DNA of 18,210 bases. Source: UBA6136 sp044378425 (GTDB taxonomy: Bacteria > Pseudomonadota > Gammaproteobacteria > Methylococcales > Methylococcaceae). Position 1 is the stretch's first letter, and every line of letters begins with the position of its first letter. Below the pieces are notes generated by a model, which saw only the letters and a list, made by a program, of their open reading frames with translations, did no database searches and was not told the origin of the DNA. This document shows positions 1 to 6,517 of the stretch, one piece after another. Position numbers and translations under genes: made by a program. The stretch spans positions 1 to 18,210 of the forward strand of contig JBILXN010000028.1 of NCBI GenBank assembly GCA_044378425.1, written 5' to 3'.

Positions 1-394
1 GTGGCATCAGCAAGATCATGCCGATCATGATGAACAAAAAGGCAATGACCCCAAGATATTTGCCCAACACAATCTCCGCCATTGACACGGGTGCGGTAAA
101 CAAAAGGCTCAGCGTACGGTTCTTGCGCTCCTCGCTGATCAATCGCATCGTCAGCAATGGCGTAACCAGTAGCAAGATGACACCGGCATTGCCGAACAGC
201 GGGGCAACAATGAGATCAGTGATGCCCGGCGCGTCTTCCATGCCGGCGATACGAGCCTGCACCATCAGGTAATAATCCAGCTGTGCCAGGAACATATAAC
301 CGAGGATGATCTGGATCACGCCCAGAATCGTCCAGGCCAGTGGCGAAAGAAACAGGGTGCGGAACTCACGTCCCGCGATGACCAGAGCCATCAT
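1..394 (-). CDS. ABC-2 type transporter permease, partial (GldF-like)
   Basis: Inner membrane permease of an ABC exporter whose ATPase lies directly upstream. Reading leftwards from ATG at 394, the frame stays open to the window edge, giving about 131 residues; the C-terminal part is missing. The N-terminus (MMALVIAGREFRTLFLSPLA) has the short cytoplasmic start and first membrane helix usual for ABC-2/GldF-type permeases. A second hydrophobic stretch follows a periplasmic loop, then the family-typical cytoplasmic segment MRLISEERKNRTLSLLFTAP and a third helix. The start overlaps the ATPase stop as ATGA (394-391), so the two are translationally coupled. The substrate cannot be told. GldF-like subunits in proteobacteria usually precede a GldG-type auxiliary gene, which would lie outside the window. 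Confidence 0.85.
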   Translation of the reverse strand, partial: MMALVIAGREFRTLFLSPLAWTILGVIQIILGYMFLAQLDYYLMVQARIAGMEDAPGITDLIVAPLFGNAGVILLLVTPLLTMRLISEERKNRTLSLLFTAPVSMAEIVLGKYLGVIAFLFIMIGMILLMP

Positions 395-1335
395 GCGTCA
401 GCCTCCTCTGCAATGGGGTTGTGCTGGGTAATATCGATGAAAATCTGTTCCATACTGCGCCGCTCGGGCGTCATTTCAAGAAGTCCCCAGCCCGAGGTAA
501 CAATCAGTTCGGCTATTCGTTCAGCGGGACTGAATTCCTTATCATGATAAATCCGCATCCGTCCATCGCCCAGGTCATCAATCTTCTGCACCCCGGCGAC
601 CGATAGCAGCCTCGCGGGCTCCGGTGGGCGGTGGGTAGCCAATAGCAGACTGGAAGCCCGCATCTGTTGTTCAAGGCCCTCAATGCTGTCGTTCAGAACC
701 AGGCTACCTTTATGGATAATCTGCACTTGGGTACAGGACTCCTGCACCTCAGGGAGTATATGAGTTGAGAGTATGACGCCATGCTCCTTGCCTAACTCCC
801 GAATCAACTCTCGAATCTCTCGAATCTGCAGGGGATCCAGCCCCACGGTCGGCTCGTCGAGAATAATCACGGCGGGCATGTGAATGATGGCCTGAGCAAT
901 ACCAACACGCTGCTGATAGCCCTTGGACAGGTTGCCAATCAGCCGTTGCCCGACGTCGGCCAGCCCACAGCGCTCCTTGGCCTGATCCAGTGCGGCCTTG
1001 TGACGATTGCGCGCGATATCGTGCAGGCGGGCGCAGTAAAGCAGGTATTCGTCTACTGTCAGTTCACGGTAGACGGGCGGAATTTCCGGCAAATAGCCCA
1101 ATTCGCGCTTGGCCTCCCTGGGGTTGTCGAGGATGTCGACCCCGTTGATGCGAATCTGGCCCGAGGTGGGTGCGAGATTGCCGCAGATCATCTGCATGGT
1201 CGATGACTTGCCGGCACCGTTGGGCCCAAGGAAACCTAGAATCTCGCCTTTTTCCAGCGTGAAAGTGACATTGTTTACGGCGCAATGATCGCCATAGTAG
1301 CGAAAGAGTTGATCAGCCTGAATAAGCGCGTTCAT
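391..1335 (-). CDS. ABC transporter ATP-binding protein (GldA-like)
   Basis: Cytoplasmic ATPase of an ABC-2 type exporter, 314 residues. Visible motifs in order: Walker A GPNGAGKS (37-44), a Q-loop region with GYLPE rather than a Gln (80-84), signature LSKGYQQR (136-143), Walker B VIILDEP (156-162) and switch His192. The roughly 90 residues after the nucleotide-binding domain (LLLATHRPPEPARLL onward) form the C-terminal extension common in GldA/CcmA-type exporters. Its stop overlaps the start of the permease gene by four bases, so the pair works as one complex. No strong Shine-Dalgarno sequence is visible before the ATG. It is divergent from pntA across a 253-base gap. The exported substrate is unknown and the similarity to gliding proteins need not mean gliding. 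Confidence 0.92.
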   Translation of the reverse strand: MNALIQADQLFRYYGDHCAVNNVTFTLEKGEILGFLGPNGAGKSSTMQMICGNLAPTSGQIRINGVDILDNPREAKRELGYLPEIPPVYRELTVDEYLLYCARLHDIARNRHKAALDQAKERCGLADVGQRLIGNLSKGYQQRVGIAQAIIHMPAVIILDEPTVGLDPLQIREIRELIRELGKEHGVILSTHILPEVQESCTQVQIIHKGSLVLNDSIEGLEQQMRASSLLLATHRPPEPARLLSVAGVQKIDDLGDGRMRIYHDKEFSPAERIAELIVTSGWGLLEMTPERRSMEQIFIDITQHNPIAEEADA

Positions 1336-1400
1336 GGTGTTCGGTAATAAAATCGGTATGCCCGGATCCAGCAGCGTGCTTCGGGGCGGTAAGGAAAATG

Positions 1401-1429
1401 TTGACCGGGTAGGTTAATTACTTTACATA
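1401..1429 (+). promoter_or_regulatory. Candidate sigma-70 promoter for pntAB
   Basis: TTGACC (1401-1406) and TACATA (1424-1429) are separated by exactly 17 bases, close to the sigma-70 consensus for both boxes. It points toward pntA and would give a leader of about 150 bases. The 253-base gap between the ABC ATPase and pntA is otherwise without a gene. A short stem, CGCC/GGCG (1541-1560), sits in the presumed leader but is too weak to call regulatory. Predicted by eye only. Confidence 0.45.
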
Positions 1430-1588
1430 GAGCCGAGACGATGGACAGGGCCGGCAATCCGGATCGCTGAACCTGCGTCGGTGTTGAATTACCGCGGGGT
1501 AGATCATCCCCACCACCCGTCATTAATTAAGTTAAAAAAACGCCCACCACTGGATAGGCGCCACGAATTATAACGAGGAGAAGCTTTT

Positions 1589-3139
1589 ATGCGAATTGGT
1601 GTCCCTAAAGAAGTGCACGCGGGAGAGAAGCGTGTCGCCACCGTGCCGGAGGTGGCTGAGAAACTCATCAAACTGGGTTTTTCTGTCACTGTTGAAAGCG
1701 GCGCAGGTATCGGTTCAAATTTCACCGATGAGGCTTACCAGGCAGTCGGCTGCGAGATTGCCGATCGCGCGAACGTGTGGTCGGATTCCGACATCGTACT
1801 CAAGGTACGCGGCCCCGAGTCACACCCGGAACAGGACATCAATGAGGTCGCCAGCCTGCGCGAGGGCAGCAGCCTGATCAGCTTTATCTGGCCCGCCCAG
1901 AATCCGGTTCTGATGGAACAGTTGGCGGCCAAGAAAGCGACAGTCATTGCGATGGACAGCGTACCCCGCATCTCCCGCGCCCAGAAGCTTGATGCGCTCA
2001 GCTCCATGGCCAATATCGCCGGTTACCGCGCCGTGATTGAGGCGGCACATGAATTTGGTCGATTCTTCACCGGGCAGATCACCGCCGCGGGTAAGGTGCC
2101 CCCTGCCAAGGTCTTCATTATCGGCGTTGGGGTGGCAGGTCTTGCCGCCATCGGCGCGGCCAACGGCCTGGGTGCCATCGTCAGAGCCTCCGATACCCGC
2201 CCCGAGGTCAAGGACCAGGTCAAATCCATGGGTGCTGAGTTTGTCGAGGTGGACTATCAGGAGGAAGGTTCTACCGCCGGCGGTTACGCCAAGCTGATGA
2301 GTGAGGGCTACCAGAAGGCCCAGCGGGCGTTGTATGCCAGTCAGGCCAAGGATGTTGACATCATCATCACTACCGCCCTGATACCCGGTAAACCAGCACC
2401 TCGCCTGATCACTGCCGATATGGTTGCCTCCATGAAGCCCGGTAGCGTGATCGTCGATCTTGCAGCAGAGCAAGGCGGCAACTGCGAACTGACCGAACCC
2501 GGCCAGGTTGTGGTTCGGCAAGGCGTTACCATCATCGGTTATACCGACCTGCCCAGCCGTCTGGCCCGGCAGTCCTCGACCCTTTATTCAACCAATCTGC
2601 TGCGCTTACTGGAGGAACTCTGCAAAGAGAAAGACGGCACTATCACCGTCAACATGGATGACGAAATGATCCGTGGCGCGACGGTGATCAAGGACGGCAG
2701 CATCACCTGGCCGCCGCCCCCGATTGCAGTATCTGCGGCACCCAAGCCGACTGCCGCCACACCGGTCGCCGTCAAGAAGGAGGAAAAGCCACCACTATTG
2801 CCGGCCTGGGCCAGCGCGACCCTTAAAATTGCCTTGGTGGGCCTTCTGTTCTGGTGGGTGGGTGCCAATGCGCCGGCAGCTTTCATGGAGCATTTCACCG
2901 TATTCGTGCTGGCCTGCTTCGTCGGCTACATGGTGATCTGGAATGTTACCCCTGCCCTGCATACTCCGCTGATGAGCGTCACAAACGCCATCTCCAGCAT
3001 TATCGCCATCGGCGCCCTGGTCCAGATATCCTCACCGGAGATCACCCTCCTGGCCGCCATTGCACTGGTACTCACCTCTATCAACATGGCCGGCGGCTTC
3101 TGGGTCACCCAGCGCATGCTGAGCATGTTCAGGAAATAA
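1589..3139 (+). CDS. pntA: NAD(P) transhydrogenase subunit alpha
   Basis: Alpha subunit of the proton-translocating transhydrogenase, which uses the proton gradient to move hydride from NADH to NADP+. It has 516 residues against about 510 in E. coli, and is the fused form (NAD-binding domain I plus membrane segment) rather than split PntAA/PntAB. Seen: N-terminal MRIGVPKEVHAGEKRVA, the RISRAQ loop (127-132), nucleotide fold GVGVAG (179-184) followed by ASDTRPEVK, and PSRLARQSSTLYSTNL late in domain I. A Pro/Ala/Lys-rich linker (about 376-403) leads to four hydrophobic segments (roughly 405-425, 435-453, 465-481, 485-503). The start has a good ribosome site (CGAGGAG) about 9 bases upstream. 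pntB begins 18 bases after the stop. Confidence 0.98.
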   Translation: MRIGVPKEVHAGEKRVATVPEVAEKLIKLGFSVTVESGAGIGSNFTDEAYQAVGCEIADRANVWSDSDIVLKVRGPESHPEQDINEVASLREGSSLISFIWPAQNPVLMEQLAAKKATVIAMDSVPRISRAQKLDALSSMANIAGYRAVIEAAHEFGRFFTGQITAAGKVPPAKVFIIGVGVAGLAAIGAANGLGAIVRASDTRPEVKDQVKSMGAEFVEVDYQEEGSTAGGYAKLMSEGYQKAQRALYASQAKDVDIIITTALIPGKPAPRLITADMVASMKPGSVIVDLAAEQGGNCELTEPGQVVVRQGVTIIGYTDLPSRLARQSSTLYSTNLLRLLEELCKEKDGTITVNMDDEMIRGATVIKDGSITWPPPPIAVSAAPKPTAATPVAVKKEEKPPLLPAWASATLKIALVGLLFWWVGANAPAAFMEHFTVFVLACFVGYMVIWNVTPALHTPLMSVTNAISSIIAIGALVQISSPEITLLAAIALVLTSINMAGGFWVTQRMLSMFRK

Positions 3140-3157
3140 GCAGCGGAGAATAACAAG

Positions 3158-4564
3158 ATGTTTTCTGAAGGACTGGTAACTGTTTCATATATCGCCGCGA
3201 CCATACTCTTTATCTTGAGTCTGGGCGGCCTATCCAACCCGGAAACGGCTCGAAAGGGTAATTTTTACGGGATCCTCGGCATGCTCATCGCCATTCTGGC
3301 GACGGTGGCCGGCCCCAAGGTGAGTGGTGCGGGTTATGTGCCGCTGATACTGGCCATGCTGACCGGTGGCAGCCTGGGTGTGTTTGCCGCGAAGAAAGTG
3401 AAAATGACCGAAATGCCGGAACTGGTTGCGCTCATGCACAGCATGGTCGGCCTGGCGGCGGTTCTGGTCGGCTATGCCAACTACCTGGATCCCGCTGCAG
3501 AACTGACGGGCGTCGAAAAAACCATCCATGAGGTGGAAATCTACATCGGCATTCTGATCGGTGCAGTGACCTTCTCCGGATCGGTCATTGCCTTTGGCAA
3601 ATTATCCGGGAAGATCACGGGTAAACCGTTCATGTTGCCGGGTCGGCATCTGATCAACCTGGCTCTTTTGATCGGGTCAGTGGTGGTGGGTCACTGGTTC
3701 TTGGGCCTGGCGGGTCACGAGGGGCTGATACCGCTCTATGTCATGACCGTCATCGCCCTGCTGTTTGGCATCCATATGGTAATGGCCATCGGCGGCGCTG
3801 ACATGCCGGTGGTAGTGTCCATGCTCAACAGCTACTCAGGCTGGGCGGCCTCCGCGACCGGCTTCATGCTCAGTAATGACTTGCTGATCGTGACGGGCGC
3901 GCTGGTGGGTTCTTCAGGGGCGATTCTGTCTTACATCATGTGCCGGGCGATGAACCGAAACTTCTTCTCAGTCATTGCCGGGGGATTTGGCACCAGCGGC
4001 GGCACCACTCCGGCGGCTGGCGCAGTACCCGAAGGCGAGGTCACGCCGATAGGCTCGGAGGAAACGGCAGAGCTGCTCCGCAATGCCGGCAGTGTTGTGC
4101 TGGTTCCCGGTTATGGCATGGCCGTCGCCCAGGCTCAGCACACGGTTCAGGAAATCACCAAATTGCTGCGCGAGAAAGGCACCGAGGTGCGTTTTGCCAT
4201 CCATCCTGTCGCGGGTCGCATGCCGGGCCACATGAACGTGCTACTGGCTGAAGCGCGCGTACCCTATGACATTGTGCTGGAAATGGACGAAATCAACGAA
4301 GATTTCCCAGAAACTGACGTCGTGATGGTGATCGGTGCCAACGACATTGTAAATCCCGGCGCTCAGGAAGATCCCAATAGCCCCATCGCCGGCATGCCGG
4401 TACTGGAGGTCTGGAAAGCCAAGACCACGATTGTCATGAAGCGTTCGATGGCATCTGGCTATGCTGGCGTCGATAATCCACTGTTCTACAAAGAGAACAA
4501 CCGTATGCTATTCGGCGATGCCAAAAAAATGCTGGATGAAGTTCTGAAACATCTGCAAGGGTAA
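3158..4564 (+). CDS. pntB: NAD(P) transhydrogenase subunit beta
   Basis: Beta subunit of the transhydrogenase, 468 residues, carrying most of the proton channel and the NADP(H)-binding domain III. Several hydrophobic segments fill roughly residues 7-265. His94 in ALMHSMVGLAAVLVGYAN matches the channel His91 of the E. coli beta subunit, and Asn225 in SMLNSYSGWA matches its Asn222. Domain III starts around 300 and shows GYGMAVAQAQ (318-327), HPVAGRMPGHMNVLLAEA (349-366), GANDIVNPGA (393-402) and KRSMASGYAGVDNPLF (428-443), all standard. It is cotranscribed with pntA, 18 bases apart with CGGAG as ribosome site. The gene is full length with no missing key residue seen. Confidence 0.98.
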   Translation: MFSEGLVTVSYIAATILFILSLGGLSNPETARKGNFYGILGMLIAILATVAGPKVSGAGYVPLILAMLTGGSLGVFAAKKVKMTEMPELVALMHSMVGLAAVLVGYANYLDPAAELTGVEKTIHEVEIYIGILIGAVTFSGSVIAFGKLSGKITGKPFMLPGRHLINLALLIGSVVVGHWFLGLAGHEGLIPLYVMTVIALLFGIHMVMAIGGADMPVVVSMLNSYSGWAASATGFMLSNDLLIVTGALVGSSGAILSYIMCRAMNRNFFSVIAGGFGTSGGTTPAAGAVPEGEVTPIGSEETAELLRNAGSVVLVPGYGMAVAQAQHTVQEITKLLREKGTEVRFAIHPVAGRMPGHMNVLLAEARVPYDIVLEMDEINEDFPETDVVMVIGANDIVNPGAQEDPNSPIAGMPVLEVWKAKTTIVMKRSMASGYAGVDNPLFYKENNRMLFGDAKKMLDEVLKHLQG

Positions 4565-4576
4565 TCGCTTCCCTGC

Positions 4577-4604
4577 CGCGGGCCGGACTTAGCATCGGCC
4601 CGCG
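4577..4604 (+). terminator. Hairpin after pntB, probable terminator
   Basis: A perfect 9-base-pair GC stem, CGCGGGCCG (4577-4585) with CGGCCCGCG (4596-4604), encloses a 10-base loop, 12 bases after the pntB stop. The following tract is only TCTTCATG, so the U-run is poor and termination may be partial or the hairpin may protect the mRNA 3' end. Confidence 0.6.
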
Positions 4605-4639
4605 TCTTCATGAAGCACCAAGCACATCGTGTCATCGCC

Positions 4640-4858
4640 ATGAATACACTCCTGATTCGGACGGCAATATTGGCCGGGGTTATCGCATTGACCAGCGCAT
4701 GTGGGGCTACTTACACTCAACTCAACGCCCCTGCAAAACCGGAAAAAAAAGCACCCCTCTCATCAGACTGCCCCTATGGCACTGATTACCTGACAGGTAA
4801 GTGCAAACCTGTACCCAAAAGCGTCAATGACGCCATCTGGTGGCAAAACACCCGCTAG
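4640..4858 (+). CDS. Small predicted lipoprotein, unknown function
   Basis: A 72-residue protein I do not recognise. The N-terminus from this ATG is a clean lipoprotein signal: Asn-2, Arg-7, a hydrophobic run and the lipobox LTSAC with Cys21. The mature part of about 52 residues is Lys/Pro-rich and has two further cysteines (CPYGTDYLTGKC), which could form a disulfide in the periplasm, and ends in NDAIWWQNTR. An in-frame ATG at 4610 would add ten residues (MKHQAHRVIA) but lies only five bases after the terminator stem and would put charged residues before the signal, so 4640 is preferred. Neither start has a clear Shine-Dalgarno sequence. Lies alone between pntB and ssb. Confidence 0.6.
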   Translation: MNTLLIRTAILAGVIALTSACGATYTQLNAPAKPEKKAPLSSDCPYGTDYLTGKCKPVPKSVNDAIWWQNTR

Positions 4859-4967
4859 CCTAGGGTAATCGCTGCAACCGCCCGCCCCTCCGGCTTTCGC
4901 CGGGTTGAAGTACAATAGCGCCTGGAATTCGGGAAGCATCCGCTTCGGACTACACAGGAGAAATACA

Positions 4968-5456
4968 ATGGCCTCACGCGGCGTCAACAAAGTCATACTG
5001 GTCGGCAATCTCGGCGCCGACCCGGAAATCAGACAGTCACCCAACGGTAGCGTCGTCGCCAATCTCAATATCGCCACTGGCGAAGCCTGGAAGGACCAGC
5101 AAGGGAACTTGCAGGAAAGGACCGAGTGGCATCGCGTTGTGATGTTCGGGCGTACAGCTGAAATCGCCCGGGATTACCTCAAGAAAGGGAGCAAACTCTA
5201 CCTCGAAGGCCGTCTGCAAACCCGAAAGTGGCAGGACAAGAACGGTCAGGACCGTTACACGACAGAAATCGTCGCCAATGAGATGCAGATGCTTGACCGT
5301 GCCGGCGGCGAGTCCAGCGGCCCACGTCAAGGCAACGGCGGCGGTTATGGTGCAGCCCCGCAGAACTACGAGAGTCAGCAACCGTCATCAGGCTCAGCCT
5401 ATCCACCCAGCAGCGGCGGGATGGACAGCGATTTTGATGACGACATACCGTTCTAG
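4968..5456 (+). CDS. ssb: Single-stranded DNA-binding protein
   Basis: Binds and protects single-stranded DNA in replication, repair and recombination. It has 162 residues (E. coli SSB has 178). The OB-fold covers about 1-110, with the characteristic start MASRGVNKVILVGNLGADPE, the segment RTEWHRVVMFGRTAEIA and YLEGRLQTRKWQD. A Gly/Ser/Gln/Pro-rich flexible tail follows, ending in the acidic tip DFDDDIPF that docks partner proteins. The frame is open upstream to 4905, but CAGGAG six to seven bases before the ATG at 4968 and the family-typical N-terminus fix this start. Monocistronic, with its own terminator. Confidence 0.98.
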   Translation: MASRGVNKVILVGNLGADPEIRQSPNGSVVANLNIATGEAWKDQQGNLQERTEWHRVVMFGRTAEIARDYLKKGSKLYLEGRLQTRKWQDKNGQDRYTTEIVANEMQMLDRAGGESSGPRQGNGGGYGAAPQNYESQQPSSGSAYPPSSGGMDSDFDDDIPF

Positions 5457-5482
5457 CAGGTACCAGACCATATAACGCCAAC

Positions 5483-5520
5483 AAAGGCCCGACACGACCT
5501 GTTCTTGTCGGGCTTTTTCT
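5483..5520 (+). terminator. Rho-independent terminator of ssb
   Basis: GCCCGACA (5487-5494) pairs with TGTCGGGC (5506-5513), extended by a G-T and three A-T pairs, and is followed by a T-rich tract (TTTTTCTTGTTT). It starts about 27 bases after the ssb stop. A textbook intrinsic terminator. Confidence 0.92.
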
Positions 5521-5814
5521 TGTTTAGATGCCGAGAGGGCTTTTGCTCAGCTATTTCGTAGACAAAAAGGGCTGCGTCCTGAGTTGGTATATGACGCCTG
5601 ATATAAGCGCTCGGTGATGGGTTTTTGGAAGCCATTGGGAAGAGTGCAACGGCCACGGGGTGAAGAAGGTTTCAGGTTGACGACCCGAAGAGTGAAATCG
5701 TCGGACCGCACAAACCCAAACCGTCCGGGTGATGTGCAAAGGCCAAGTCCCCGCCCCGGCTCCAACCTTTTGAGCGGACTGACCGCCGCGCTTTCAAACA
5801 GCACTAGAATGTCT
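5521..5814. other. Intergenic stretch with an unexplained open frame
   Basis: No recognised gene lies between the ssb terminator and the membrane protein gene at 5815. A minus-strand frame of 94 codons (5547-5831) would start 17 bases inside the 3' end of that gene and read MTASIEDILVLFESAAVSPL and on. It has an odd composition (many Arg, Pro, Ser, Gly), no recognisable domain, and no ribosome site that I can see. It may be chance coding or the relic of a repeated element. I see no tRNA, terminal inverted repeats or promoter here. Confidence 0.4.
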
Positions 5815-6228
5815 TCAATGCTGGCTGTCATCCTCGACCATATTGGTGCGTAGAAGCCCGGCGAAAGCGCCCAGGAACCCGTTGATCACCATCCAGAACG
5901 GGAGCGTTTCCAAGCCGAAAAATTTAGCCTCGGTGATGATCGCCCAGACCATGGCCGCCAGAGCGGTGATGACCGTACTGACCGCGCCCACGATGCCGCC
6001 GTGGACGAAGCCATGGTGGCCAGACTTGTGCGCAGCGACATAGCCCGCTCCCAGACAGGTAGCGAGCCCCATGAATTGGCTGATTCCGTACAGCAGTTCG
6101 CGGTTTTCGCTGCCGGCAGCCTGACTACCTATCAGCCAAGGTAAGACCACGACATGCAGGGTATATAAGGTACAGAATGTCGCGATTCCCCAGACCAGGG
6201 CCTTGCCATTGATGGGTATGATGTTCAC
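5815..6228 (-). CDS. Small integral membrane protein, unknown function
   Basis: A 137-residue protein with four likely transmembrane segments: about 11-34, 48-66, 73-98 and 108-126. It has the Gly/Ala-rich helix packing of small TIGR04086-like membrane proteins, but I cannot assign a family firmly. There is no signal peptide or catalytic motif; the loop KSGHHGFVHGG has three histidines. It starts with GTG at 6228, supported by a strong ribosome site (GAGGTGG) about five bases upstream, which decides the start. It is divergent from bstA across 289 bases and so may share regulation with the sterol operon, but nothing in its sequence ties it to sterols. Confidence 0.75.
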   Translation of the reverse strand: MNIIPINGKALVWGIATFCTLYTLHVVVLPWLIGSQAAGSENRELLYGISQFMGLATCLGAGYVAAHKSGHHGFVHGGIVGAVSTVITALAAMVWAIITEAKFFGLETLPFWMVINGFLGAFAGLLRTNMVEDDSQH

Positions 6229-6414
6229 GGGGCCACCTCTGATGGTTAACGTCTTGATACAGGTCGGTACAAGTCGTTTTAGAGCACACCCTGCTTGCGG
6301 GGTTCCGTCCTGACATCAGCCTGAGCAGAAGCGACCCGTCAGGCAACGGAGATGCCGGATTCGGCCCGTGTCAAGATTGACGCTTACCCCCCCGATAGGC
6401 AACATAAGACCCAA

Positions 6415-6441
6415 GACTCGGTTCGAGTCACTCGATGTGAC
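6415..6441. promoter_or_regulatory. Nested inverted repeats upstream of bstA
   Basis: Three overlapping palindromes occur in 27 bases of the 289-base gap between the membrane protein gene and bstA: GACTCG-gtt-CGAGTC (6415-6429), CGAGT-c-ACTCG (6424-6434) and GTCAC-tcgat-GTGAC (6427-6441). They lie about 77 bases before the bstA start and could be an operator for the sterol operon. A weak promoter-like TTGATA (6254-6259) with TTTTAG 17 bases later lies upstream. No regulator gene is nearby to name. Confidence 0.3.
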
Positions 6442-6517
6442 CGTTTGCGGCTTCGACTCCGCACCCAACCCGCCCTTGAGCCGCATCGGCTCTGCATCAC
6501 CCTGGAAGCACGCCTGA

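Noticed and set aside
880..1206. Plus-strand open frame of 108 codons
   Set aside because: It is antisense to the ABC ATPase, whose motifs are complete.
1820..2521. Minus-strand open frame of 233 codons
   Set aside because: Shadow of pntA; no ribosome site or recognisable domain, while pntA is unmistakable.
6411..6435. tRNA T-arm or attachment-site remnant (GGTTCGAGTC)
   Set aside because: The flanks do not fold into acceptor or anticodon arms; it is better explained by the nested palindromes.
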